This document shows, in pieces, positions 31,315-38,484 of a stretch of DNA of 38,484 nt. The first letter of the stretch is position 1. Each line of letters opens with the position of its first letter. The stretch spans positions 1-38,484 of the forward strand of contig CAIWCL010000387.1 of NCBI GenBank assembly GCA_903911205.1, written 5' to 3'. The notes beneath the pieces are model-generated. The model did not search any database. It was given only the letters and a program-made list of their open reading frames with translations, and was not told the DNA's origin. Made by a program: the position numbers and the translations under genes. Source of the DNA: an uncultured bacterium (GTDB lineage Bacteria > Planctomycetota > Phycisphaerae > Phycisphaerales > SM1A02).

Positions 31315-33333
31315 TCAACTCCCGTGTTCGGCCAGCCAGCACTCAAACATCAGGACGCACCAAATCTCTGCGGCATCGCCCCCGCGGCGGCCGGCGAGGG
31401 TTTCGGCCCAAAGTCGTTGGACGGTCTCGGGGTCGAGGTGCCCCTCCCGCGAGAGCCGCGTTGGGTTGAGAAGATCCTCCGCCCATGTGCGGAGCGGTCC
31501 TCGAAGCCAGCGAAGGAGCGGCACGGAAAAGCCTGTCTTGGGGCGGTCAAACAGCGCGCGTGGCACGCGCCGCTCGAGCACGCGCCGCAGGATCCACTTT
31601 CGTTCGCCGTCGCGGATCCGCATCGATGGCGGCAGCCGAAAGGCGAGTTCCGCGAGCGCCGGGTCAAGAAGCGGCTCGCGTGCCTCGACGCCGAAACACA
31701 TCGTGGCTCCGTCGACCTTCGTCAGGATGTCGTCGGGGAGATAGCGACCGATGTCGGCGACCATCATGCGGACGACGGGGTCGAGCGAGGAGTCGATGTC
31801 GGCAAGCGCATCGATGAGTCTGTTTGCGGGCTGCGTGAAGCCGGGCACGAGTTGGTCGGCGTCGTCCGAAACCCGCGCGAGCATGGCGTGGAGAGCGCCG
31901 AGTGCCGCGAGGGGTGCGGCTTCAGACACGTCACAGTACATCAGCCGCGCGAGTTTCTGGGCGCGATCCCCGGGGCGGTCGAAGGGGAGCAACGAAAGAG
32001 AGGGAGAGGAAAGTGCGCGTCCAAGCGCGTTCGTAGGACCGCGGGGCACCGCGCGCAGGATCCGCGCGGCGAGGGCTCGGAGCCCGCGTGGCAGCCGGGC
32101 GAGCCGTGCGGCGAGCGCCGGTGCGTGGCCATAGCGGTAGTAGCCGCCAAAGAGTTCATCGCCGCCATCACCCGACAGCACCACTTTCACGCGCGATGCA
32201 GCCTCGCGTGCGATGAGCATCGAGGGGATTTGTGAACTGTCGGCAAACGGTTGGTCCCAGCCTTGTGTCGCAGTCATCGCGCCAAATCGTGCGGCCTCGT
32301 CGGACGTGATCCTTCGCACGACGTGCTCGGCGCCGAGATGCCGCGCGACCCTCGCCGCGGGGGCCGTCTCGTCAAAGTCGGGATCGTCGGTCCCGACGGT
32401 GAACGCCACGACCGGCCTCGTCGACTGCGCTTGCATGGCAGCAAGCACCACCGCTGAATCGATGCCGCCCGAAAGAAACACTCCGACCGGGACATCCGCA
32501 ACCATGCGGAGTCCCACGCTCTCCGCAATCGCGGCATCCACCGCATCAATCGCCTCGGCATCGCCGCCCGTGAATGGCTCGTGTGCCCCACGGACCGCGA
32601 TCGTCTCCGCGCTCCACCAACGCGTGATGCGCGCGTTTCCCGTTTCGAGGTCGAGGCGCAGGACGTTGCCTGGCTCGAGGGTGCGCGCCTCGCGGTCGAT
32701 CGACATGGGCGCGGGCACGCATCCGAAGGTCATGAATGCGTGGAGCGCTCGGCGGTCGATCGACCGTCGAAACGCCGGATGCGCACGGATTGCACCCAGT
32801 TCGCTCGCAAAGAGAAACGCCGAGCCCATGGGCAAGGTGAAATTGCCGTCCGGCAACGCGTGTCCGTGCGAGAGCGCGTAGTGACACGGTTTCACGCCGA
32901 AGCGATCGCGGGCGAGAAAAAGCACGCGATCACGCCGATCCAAGAGCGCGAACGCGAACATGCCGCGCAGTTCGTCGAGCGCCGCCGGCATGCCCCGCGC
33001 CGAAATCGCGGCAAGCATCGCTTCGGTGTCCGAACGCCCGCGGAACGCGCGTCCGCCGCCGAAACGTGCGCGCAAGTCGGCGTGGTTATAGATTTCGCCG
33101 TTGAAGACGATGTCGTAGCGCCCGCATGCAGAGCGCATGGGCTGTGCGCCTGCCTCCGTCAGATCGAGAATCGCGAGTCGCCGAAACGCGAGTCCAACCC
33201 GTGTTTCCTCGTCGAATTGGATGCGTTCGTCATCGGGGCCGCGATGCGCGACCACGCGTGCCATCGCCGAAAGCGCTGCGGCTGGATTGGCCGTCATGCC
33301 TGTTCGATCGAAGAAGCCAGCGAATCCGCACAT
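31315..33333 (-). CDS. Asparagine synthase (glutamine-hydrolysing) family amidotransferase
   Basis: A 672-residue two-domain enzyme. Cys2 (MCGFAGFF) is the glutaminase nucleophile; 'HRGPDDE', 'FNGEIYNH' and 'GRSDTEAML' complete that domain. The synthetase domain has the ATP loop 'LSGGIDSAVV' (Ser288-Ser293) and 'LSGDGGDELFGGYYRY'. It is AsnB-like in architecture and slightly longer than classical AsnB. Its position 12 bases after a glycosyltransferase gene, inside a sugar cluster with a uronate epimerase, suggests it amidates a sugar carboxylate, as reported for AsnB-like proteins of O-antigen clusters, rather than making asparagine. That role is inference. The 166-bp gap to the aminotransferase gene holds no clear terminator. 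Confidence 0.9.
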   Translation of the reverse strand: MCGFAGFFDRTGMTANPAAALSAMARVVAHRGPDDERIQFDEETRVGLAFRRLAILDLTEAGAQPMRSACGRYDIVFNGEIYNHADLRARFGGGRAFRGRSDTEAMLAAISARGMPAALDELRGMFAFALLDRRDRVLFLARDRFGVKPCHYALSHGHALPDGNFTLPMGSAFLFASELGAIRAHPAFRRSIDRRALHAFMTFGCVPAPMSIDREARTLEPGNVLRLDLETGNARITRWWSAETIAVRGAHEPFTGGDAEAIDAVDAAIAESVGLRMVADVPVGVFLSGGIDSAVVLAAMQAQSTRPVVAFTVGTDDPDFDETAPAARVARHLGAEHVVRRITSDEAARFGAMTATQGWDQPFADSSQIPSMLIAREAASRVKVVLSGDGGDELFGGYYRYGHAPALAARLARLPRGLRALAARILRAVPRGPTNALGRALSSPSLSLLPFDRPGDRAQKLARLMYCDVSEAAPLAALGALHAMLARVSDDADQLVPGFTQPANRLIDALADIDSSLDPVVRMMVADIGRYLPDDILTKVDGATMCFGVEAREPLLDPALAELAFRLPPSMRIRDGERKWILRRVLERRVPRALFDRPKTGFSVPLLRWLRGPLRTWAEDLLNPTRLSREGHLDPETVQRLWAETLAGRRGGDAAEIWCVLMFECWLAEHGS

Positions 33334-33345
33334 ATCGCGAGGGTA

Positions 33346-34470
33346 TCACGCGCCGAGCGCTTCGATGATCGCAGCGTTCACTCGGCGTACATCGAATTGT
33401 TCCGCTTTGTGCCGTGACGCGGTGGCCATCGCTGCGATGCACGCAGGATTTTGTACGAGTTCGAGACACGCGCTCGCGAGTGCTCGTGCGTCGCGCGGCG
33501 GAACGAGCAGTCCATTGACGCCGTGATCGACCGTTTCGCGACATCCTGGAACATGCGTGGTCACGATGGGGCGTCCCGTTGCGAGCGCTTCTAGCGCAGA
33601 TTTCGGCGTTCCTTCCCGGTAGGACGGCAAAACGAAGACGCTCGACGCGGCGAGTTCGGCGCGCGGATCATCCACCCGTCCTGCGTATTCAACCACGCCT
33701 GCACGCGTCCAACGATCAATCTCCTCGCGGCGAATCGCGGAAGGATTTGCATCGATCCAACCGACGAGCCGAAATCGCACGTCAGGTCGCTGTGCGCGCA
33801 CGAGGCGTGCGGCTTCGACAAACTCGCGCACACCTTTGTCGGCGAGAAGGCGCGCAATCATCGTGAAAACGGGCGGTCCGAGCGGGATCGGCGCGACGGC
33901 AAAGCGTTGGAGATCCACACCAGAACCTGCACACATGCGCACGTTCTGGGTCGACGTAAGGATTCCGCGTCGCGCGAACTCGTTGCGATCATCGACATTT
34001 TGGAAGAACACCGTCGTCGCGTGCGAAAACGCGCGGCGATAGAGCTCCGTCGCAACAGTGCGCACAAGGCGCGCCTTGACCGATGTGCCGATGAACGCGT
34101 ATCCAAGGCCAGTGATCATCGCAACGCGCGTGGGGGTTTTGCACGCCGCCGCGGCAGGAATCGCGTGAAACACGGGCTTTGGATTCGCTGCGAAAACGCC
34201 GTCGGGCCGAAGTCGCGTGAAGAGCGCGTGAAAGTGACGTCGCGCACGCCACTCTCCCATTGGATTGAGTGAGGCTCGGGAATACGGCGCGAAATCCACT
34301 TCTGCGCCGAGTTGCGCGAGCTCATCGCGGATGCGGTTCGCCGGAATCTCATCGGGTGTCGTGGTCGAGACGATCACGCGATGGCCGCGCGCGACGAGGT
34401 CTTCGACCAAGGCGCCGCGAAACGCGACCACAGTGTCGCCGATGGTATTGACGAGGACGAATGTGCCCAA
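33346..34470 (-). CDS. Glycosyltransferase family 4 (PglA/WbpH-like)
   Basis: A 374-residue GT-B enzyme. The N-terminal domain contains 'VAFRGALVEDLVARGHRVIVSTT' and 'PDGVFAANPKPVFHAIPAA'; 'MITGLGYAF' resembles transferases acting on undecaprenyl-linked sugars. The GT4 donor domain has 'FTMIARLLADKGVREFVEAARLV', 'YAGRVDDPRAELAASSVFVLPSYREGTPKSALEALATGRPIVTTHVPGCRETV', with the E-x7-E region intact. It probably adds a hexose or HexNAc to a lipid carrier in the cytoplasm. It is the first gene of the minus-strand arm and is divergent, across 90 bases, from a GT2 gene. Confidence 0.9.
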   Translation of the reverse strand: MGTFVLVNTIGDTVVAFRGALVEDLVARGHRVIVSTTTPDEIPANRIRDELAQLGAEVDFAPYSRASLNPMGEWRARRHFHALFTRLRPDGVFAANPKPVFHAIPAAAACKTPTRVAMITGLGYAFIGTSVKARLVRTVATELYRRAFSHATTVFFQNVDDRNEFARRGILTSTQNVRMCAGSGVDLQRFAVAPIPLGPPVFTMIARLLADKGVREFVEAARLVRAQRPDVRFRLVGWIDANPSAIRREEIDRWTRAGVVEYAGRVDDPRAELAASSVFVLPSYREGTPKSALEALATGRPIVTTHVPGCRETVDHGVNGLLVPPRDARALASACLELVQNPACIAAMATASRHKAEQFDVRRVNAAIIEALGA

Positions 34471-34545
34471 GTGAGCGAGGTTTCCTACGAGAAATCAAGG
34501 CGGCGCGCGGGCATCGAGGCGAAGCAGTGCTTGCCGCGTGACCAC

Positions 34546-34551
34546 TATACT
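34546..34551 (+). promoter_or_regulatory. Candidate -10 element of the plus-strand glycan operon
   Basis: TATACT (34546-34551) matches the -10 consensus at five of six positions and lies nine bases before the ATG at 34561. Transcription would begin two or three bases before the start codon, and no Shine-Dalgarno is present, so the messenger could be essentially leaderless. No good -35 is seen at the proper distance. Confidence 0.45.
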
Positions 34552-34560
34552 CGCCGTCCC

Positions 34561-35346
34561 ATGCGGCTCACCTACGGTGTGGTTACAGCGACACTCAACG
34601 CGCGCCAGTCGCTCGCGCGGTCGTTGGCGTCCACGCTCGGCCAGTCGCGGGCGCCCAGTGAAGTCGTGGTCATCGATGGCGGTTCCCAAGATGGGACGCG
34701 CGAACTTGCGCAGTCGATCCTCGCGAGCGCGCCGTCCACCGTTGAAACGCGCATGCTTGAGCAAACAGGCAGAGGGATCGCGGGCGCGTGGAATGAAGCC
34801 ATAGACGTACTTCGAAGTGACGTGGTCTTTCTCGTGAATGCGGACGACGCGCTGGAGCCTAGCGCTGCGGAGCGGGTCATGGCCGCATTCGAGTCAAGCC
34901 CGACGGTTGGCGTGGTGCACGGAAACGCGCGCTTTGTCGCTGCGGACGGCCGAGAGATGGGCATTGTTCGGCCTGGGATTCTCTCGCGACTCGGCATTCG
35001 TTGTCGCACGATGCACCCGGCGACGATGGTTCGTCGCGATGTCTACACGAGTGTTGGTGGATTTGATCCGGCATTTCGGAATGCACTCGATGTAGAGTTC
35101 ATCGAACGGTGTCATCATGCGGGAATTCCCTTCATGCACATCGATCAAGCCTTGGCGACGTTCACGCTTGGCGGCGTCTCAAACACGCAGGTTGCGCGGA
35201 CGGACCGTGAAATGCTGACGATCGGGCTGCGCCACTCGCGGACGACCATTGTGCCCGTGGCGGCGTATCTCGTACGTCGGCTCGTGATGCGCCCGCTGAG
35301 TCTTGCGGGCTATCACCTCTCGAAGCGCGAAGGAACGTCGTCGTGA
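34561..35346 (+). CDS. Glycosyltransferase family 2
   Basis: A 261-residue GT-A enzyme, cytoplasmic or membrane-associated. It begins with 'YGVVTATLNARQSLARSLAS', then 'VVVIDGGSQDGTRELAQS' for nucleotide binding, 'GIAGAWNEAI' and the metal-binding 'FLVNADDALEP'. 'RTMHPATMVRRDVYTSVGGFDPAF' and 'NALDVEFIERC' complete the acceptor side. The pattern resembles WcaA/WcaE-like transferases. It is the first gene of the divergent plus-strand arm and its stop overlaps the next GTG start (GTGA, 35343-35346). The donor sugar cannot be read from sequence. Confidence 0.9.
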   Translation: MRLTYGVVTATLNARQSLARSLASTLGQSRAPSEVVVIDGGSQDGTRELAQSILASAPSTVETRMLEQTGRGIAGAWNEAIDVLRSDVVFLVNADDALEPSAAERVMAAFESSPTVGVVHGNARFVAADGREMGIVRPGILSRLGIRCRTMHPATMVRRDVYTSVGGFDPAFRNALDVEFIERCHHAGIPFMHIDQALATFTLGGVSNTQVARTDREMLTIGLRHSRTTIVPVAAYLVRRLVMRPLSLAGYHLSKREGTSS

Positions 35347-36224
35347 GCCTCGCGCATGCCCAGCGTATTTCGGTTGTCGTGCCGAGTTTCAATCAGGCGC
35401 GATGGCTTGGTGACACGCTTGCGAGTCTCGTTGCCCAACGCGACAGCGACCTTGAAATCATCGTGATGGACGGTGGTTCTACCGACGGTTCCGACAACGT
35501 CATCGCGCAATTTTCCAAGCATCTTGCGCATGTCGAACAAGGCCCGGATGAAGGGCAGTCGGATGCGCTCGTGCGTGGATTTCGTCATGCAACAGGGGGA
35601 ATTCTCGCGTGGCTCAACTCCGATGACATGCACCTGCCGTGGACGCTCGCGACGTGGCGTGAAGCGTTCGCGACAGATGCGTCGATCGCACTTGTGCATG
35701 GTGATCGCATCGTCATCGACGAGCATGCGCGTGTGATCGATTACCGCAGCGTGCGATGGATGCCGCATTGGCTTCTGGCGCGTATGCCATGGTTTGCGCA
35801 GGAGACATTCGCGTTTCGACGAGAGGCCTATGACGCCGTCGGTGGCATCGACCGCGAGATGCGCTTCGCGATGGATTACGACCTGTTCGTTCGGTTGCTC
35901 TCCCATGGCCGAACGCGGTACATCCCGAGATTGCTCGGTGCGTTTCGTTGGCATCGCGCTTCGAAGAGCGCAACGATCCAAGGATCGATCGGTGCGGCCG
36001 ACATGCGCGCCGTTCGTGCGCGATATGGGCTTCCGGAGTGGCCGCGCTTTCACCCAGGGCGTGTCGCCGCGAGTGCGGCAGTGCGTGCAGGTTCGGCGGC
36101 GTATCGCGTGCTCCCGCATGATGCAGCGCGTCGGCCAACGCGATGTGGTTTTGATGTGCGCGACCTCTTCCGGCTCGCGAGCTCAAGTGAGGCGCGTGCG
36201 CGCTCTCTCGGCGAGATGTGGTAG
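35343..36224 (+). CDS. Glycosyltransferase family 2
   Basis: A 293-residue GT-A enzyme starting at a GTG that overlaps the previous stop, hence translationally coupled. Motifs: 'ISVVVPSFNQARWLGDTLASLVAQ', 'IIVMDGGSTDGSDNVI', 'EQGPDEGQSDALVRGFRHATGGILAWLNSDDMHLPWTL' with the DxD-like Ser-Asp-Asp, and 'QETFAFRREAYDAVGGIDREMRFAMDYDLFVRLL'. The last segment is typical of repeat-unit polysaccharide transferases. It lies nine bases before a GT4 gene. It is distinct from the preceding GT2, so two different linkages are likely. Confidence 0.92.
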   Translation: MSLAHAQRISVVVPSFNQARWLGDTLASLVAQRDSDLEIIVMDGGSTDGSDNVIAQFSKHLAHVEQGPDEGQSDALVRGFRHATGGILAWLNSDDMHLPWTLATWREAFATDASIALVHGDRIVIDEHARVIDYRSVRWMPHWLLARMPWFAQETFAFRREAYDAVGGIDREMRFAMDYDLFVRLLSHGRTRYIPRLLGAFRWHRASKSATIQGSIGAADMRAVRARYGLPEWPRFHPGRVAASAAVRAGSAAYRVLPHDAARRPTRCGFDVRDLFRLASSSEARARSLGEMW

Positions 36225-36233
36225 AAACGCGCT

Positions 36234-37538
36234 ATGCGGGTTGTGCACCTTTCCTACAACGAGTCGAGCGGGGGCGCTGCGCGTGCTGCGCATGGGCTCC
36301 ATACTGGCCTCGTGGTCGAGGGAGCGGACAGCCGCATGCTTGTCGCGCATCGGCAATCGGATGACCCGCGTGTGGAAGTGATGCAGATCCCGGTCGCGGA
36401 ATCGCGCGCGTGGGACGTGGTCGAAGAGCGTTGGATCACGCGCGAACGCACCGATCTCTCCAACACGTTCTTCTCAACCGGCGGTCCGGGATCGGCACTC
36501 TCGTCGCATCCGTTGGTGCAGTCGGCCGACATTATCCATCTGCACTGGGTTCCACGGCTCGCAGCGCCGCGCGACATTGGTGACCTTCTCGCGCTCGGCA
36601 AGCCGGTGGTTTGGACGCTGCACGACGAGTGGGCGTACACCGGAGGCTGTCACTACGCATCAGGTTGCGAGCGTTGGCGGACGCGTTGCGATCGATGTCC
36701 GCAGCTCGTGCGCGATCCGCACGAGTTCGTGCAGTTGACGTTCGATGCGAAGCAGACCGCGTACGCGCGTGGAAATCTCACCATTGTTTCGCCGAGCCAG
36801 TGGCTTGCGCGAACGGCCTCAGAGAGCGCGCTCCTCGGGAATCGCCGCGTTCTGTGCATTCCGTACGGGGTGGACCTCGACACGTTTCATCCCGCGCGTC
36901 GCGAAGCCGGGCGTGCGCGCCTTGGTGTTGGCGACGATGAAGCGGTGCTGCTCTTTGCAGCGGACACGACTGCGGAGCGACGAAAGGGATTCGCGGAGCT
37001 CCGTAGCGCGCTGGAACTTGCTCGCGAGGTACTGACTCGCGAGACACTCACCTCGAGCGAGAAGGTCGCGCGCGTGCGGCTTGCGGTTCTCGGCCACGCC
37101 GATGTCGCAAGCCTTCCTGAAGGCACGCTCGCAACTGGACATCTTTCGAGTCGAACGGAACTCGCTGAAGTGGTCGCTGCGAGTGATCTCTACGTACTCC
37201 CATCGCTCGAAGACAATCTTCCGAACGGCATCCTCGAAGCGCTTTCCTGCGGAACGCCGTGCGTCGGGTTTGATGTTGGTGGCGTTCCCGACATGCTTCG
37301 AGGAACCCCGGGATGCGAGCTCGCGCCTGTTGGCGATGCTCGTGCGCTCGGAATGGCGATGGTGCGCGCGGTGCGCAATCATGCGCTCCTGAGGGCGCGG
37401 CGACCCGCAATTCGGAGCGACGCCGAAGCGCGATACAACCCACGCATGCAGGCAGTTGGTTACCTTGCGCTCTACGCAGAACTGCGAGATGCGAAACCGC
37501 GCATGAACGACGTGACGAACGGGGATTTTCGACAATGA
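36234..37538 (+). CDS. Glycosyltransferase family 4 (WcaC-like) with Cys-rich segment
   Basis: A 434-residue GT-B enzyme. The opening 'VVHLSYNESSGGAARAAHGLHTGL' and the segment 'TLHDEWAYTGGCHYASGCERWRTRCDRCPQL' are distinctive for the WcaC-like group; the four cysteines may bind metal. The donor domain has 'VSPSQWLARTASES', 'CIPYGVDLDTFHP', 'ERRKGFAEL' and 'SDLYVLPSLEDNLPNGILEALSCGTPCVGFDVGGVPDML'. An insert rich in charged residues follows the first donor-domain strand. It overlaps the next gene by ATGA (37535-37538). A role in capsule or exopolysaccharide assembly is inferred from family and context. Confidence 0.93.
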   Translation: MRVVHLSYNESSGGAARAAHGLHTGLVVEGADSRMLVAHRQSDDPRVEVMQIPVAESRAWDVVEERWITRERTDLSNTFFSTGGPGSALSSHPLVQSADIIHLHWVPRLAAPRDIGDLLALGKPVVWTLHDEWAYTGGCHYASGCERWRTRCDRCPQLVRDPHEFVQLTFDAKQTAYARGNLTIVSPSQWLARTASESALLGNRRVLCIPYGVDLDTFHPARREAGRARLGVGDDEAVLLFAADTTAERRKGFAELRSALELAREVLTRETLTSSEKVARVRLAVLGHADVASLPEGTLATGHLSSRTELAEVVAASDLYVLPSLEDNLPNGILEALSCGTPCVGFDVGGVPDMLRGTPGCELAPVGDARALGMAMVRAVRNHALLRARRPAIRSDAEARYNPRMQAVGYLALYAELRDAKPRMNDVTNGDFRQ

Positions 37539-38470
37539 CAACGGTCACACCGACGACTTCTCACAACCGGCCCGCCGATGCCATCGAAGTACGCGCGATG
37601 GCAGCGCTGAGCGAGGAGCTGCACGCGCGAATCTCAGCACTTGAGTCCAAACTCGCAACGACGGAAACAAAACTTGCGTCCACCGAAGCGGAGCGTGATG
37701 AACTTCGCGGGCGCATGGCTTCCGGCCGTGAGCTTGTCAAAATGCTCAAAGGTCGCGTGGCTGAGCGGCTCGGTTTCGGTCGTGGCGAAGCCGCGCAATT
37801 CGGCAGCGCGGGTATCGCAATCCCGACCGAAGCGGCACTTCGTCGCGCGCGAGCGCGCGGGGTGGAGATTGCATCCATCATCGATATCGGCGCATCTGAC
37901 GGCAGTTGGACAGAGATGTGTCGGCGGGTCTATCCCGAGGCGCGGGCGATTTTGCTCGATGCGAATGATGTCCATCGGTCGTCGCTTGAGCGCTATGTCG
38001 CATCGCGACAGGGCGTTGAGCACAAGATTGCCGCGGTTGGTCCTGCGTGTTGCGATCTTTGGTTTGAGCGCACGCCTGATCCGTTCGGTGGTCGCATTCA
38101 CTCCGAGCGCTTGAAGCCAGAATGGGAGCCGCTTCCCGGAACGACGATTGATCACGAGGTCGCGACGCGCGGCTTGCGTGGCCCCTATCTCGTCAAACTC
38201 GATACCCACGGTTTCGAGGTGCCGATTCTTGAAGGTGCGAAGGAGACGCTCAAGAACGCGGAACTTCTCGTGGTCGAGTGCTATCCGTTCCGTATTGGTG
38301 ACGGGGCGCTCATGTTCCACGAGTTCTGCGCGTGGATGTGGGAACGTGGATTCATGGCGCTCGACATCACCGAGCCGTTGTGGCGTGCGCGTGATGGTTG
38401 CCTCTGGCAGATCGACATCGTTTTCTCGCCGCGCACACGTCCAGAATGTCAGGTGCATTCGTGGCAGTAA
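37535..38470 (+). CDS. FkbM family methyltransferase with N-terminal coiled coil
   Basis: A 311-residue protein. Residues about 20-60 (MAALSEELHARISALESKLATTETKL...) predict a coiled coil. The Rossmann methyltransferase then shows 'IASIIDIGASDGSWTEMCRRVYPEARAILLDAN' for SAM binding and 'LRGPYLVKLDTHGFEVPILEGAKETLKNAELLVVECYPF', the FkbM signature. Such enzymes O-methylate sugars. It starts by ATGA overlap with the GT4 gene, so its target is probably the cluster's glycan, possibly as chain-terminating methylation; the coiled coil could measure or tether. The open frame extends upstream to 37313 but only as a shadow of the GT4 gene. Confidence 0.9.
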   Translation: MTTVTPTTSHNRPADAIEVRAMAALSEELHARISALESKLATTETKLASTEAERDELRGRMASGRELVKMLKGRVAERLGFGRGEAAQFGSAGIAIPTEAALRRARARGVEIASIIDIGASDGSWTEMCRRVYPEARAILLDANDVHRSSLERYVASRQGVEHKIAAVGPACCDLWFERTPDPFGGRIHSERLKPEWEPLPGTTIDHEVATRGLRGPYLVKLDTHGFEVPILEGAKETLKNAELLVVECYPFRIGDGALMFHEFCAWMWERGFMALDITEPLWRARDGCLWQIDIVFSPRTRPECQVHSWQ

Positions 38471-38484
38471 ATTCCGTGGCAGTA
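38458..38484. repeat. Short direct repeat at the end of the FkbM gene, cut by the window edge
   Basis: CGTGGCAGTA occurs at 38460-38469, overlapping the FkbM stop, and again at 38475-38484, 15 bases later. It could be the start of a longer tandem array beyond the window. Confidence 0.5.

Noticed and set aside
1-38484. tRNA, rRNA, CRISPR arrays, transposases and phage genes
   Set aside because: No conserved tRNA T-loop context, regularly spaced identical repeats with unique spacers, transposase motifs or phage proteins were seen on reading; the tandem arrays lack spacers.
1-38484. Apparent abundance of CGATCG and GCGATCGC words
   Set aside because: They occur often but mostly inside codons for Asp, Arg and Ile in GC-rich DNA; without a background count I cannot claim enrichment.

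Overview
The window reads as chromosomal DNA from a GC-rich planctomycete, most likely class Phycisphaerae. The evidence is indirect: two secreted proteins end in paired dockerin-type repeats (D-x-N/D-x-D-G...DL...LL..WG), a C-terminal arrangement common in that class; RNase Y is present; and there is a large secretin with a glycine-rich linker and an ABC-2 permease built as a tandem duplication. No rRNA, tRNA, CRISPR array, prophage or insertion sequence was found.

Layout. 1-4.0 kb: a secretin outer-membrane channel gene with a very clear terminator, then a STAS/anti-sigma-like kinase pair. 4.0-7.4 kb, minus strand: an unrecognised membrane protein with two Cys-rich knuckles, and rny (RNase Y) with its own terminator. 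7.4-14.6 kb, plus strand: an ABC-2 permease, a DUF4139 exported protein, and a 987-residue secreted protein in which a phytase/esterase-like domain appears inserted in a choice-of-anchor-I propeller. That last gene starts directly behind a terminator-shaped hairpin that contains its own ribosome binding site. 14.7-17.6 kb, minus: rsmA/ksgA and a five-heme cytochrome c with a dockerin-like tail. 17.9-23.0 kb: a lipoprotein (plus), an oligopeptide permease/binding-protein pair without partner genes (minus), and an exported hypothetical protein (minus). 23.7-27.5 kb, plus: a large exported TPR-like protein translationally coupled to a flippase-like membrane protein. 27.5-38.5 kb: a cell-surface glycan cluster. 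A minus-strand arm holds GT4, AsnB-like amidotransferase, DegT-type aminotransferase, UDP-glucuronate epimerase-like protein and GH57 hydrolase. A divergent plus-strand arm holds GT2, GT2, GT4 and FkbM methyltransferase, with short overlaps or gaps.

How it fits together. The last 11 kb is the most coherent functional unit: sugar-nucleotide epimerisation, amino-sugar formation, probable amidation of a carboxyl group, glycosyl transfer and methyl capping suggest a modified surface polysaccharide. The rest is housekeeping (rny, rsmA), envelope and secreted proteins.

The most unusual recurring signal is not a gene. Short tandem repeats (12, 13, 20 and 24 bp units) and one 22 bp direct repeat occur at many gene borders, often just before or at the 5' end of a gene, and one pair supplies the stop codons of two convergent genes. 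All assignments come from reading motifs by eye; no database search was possible.
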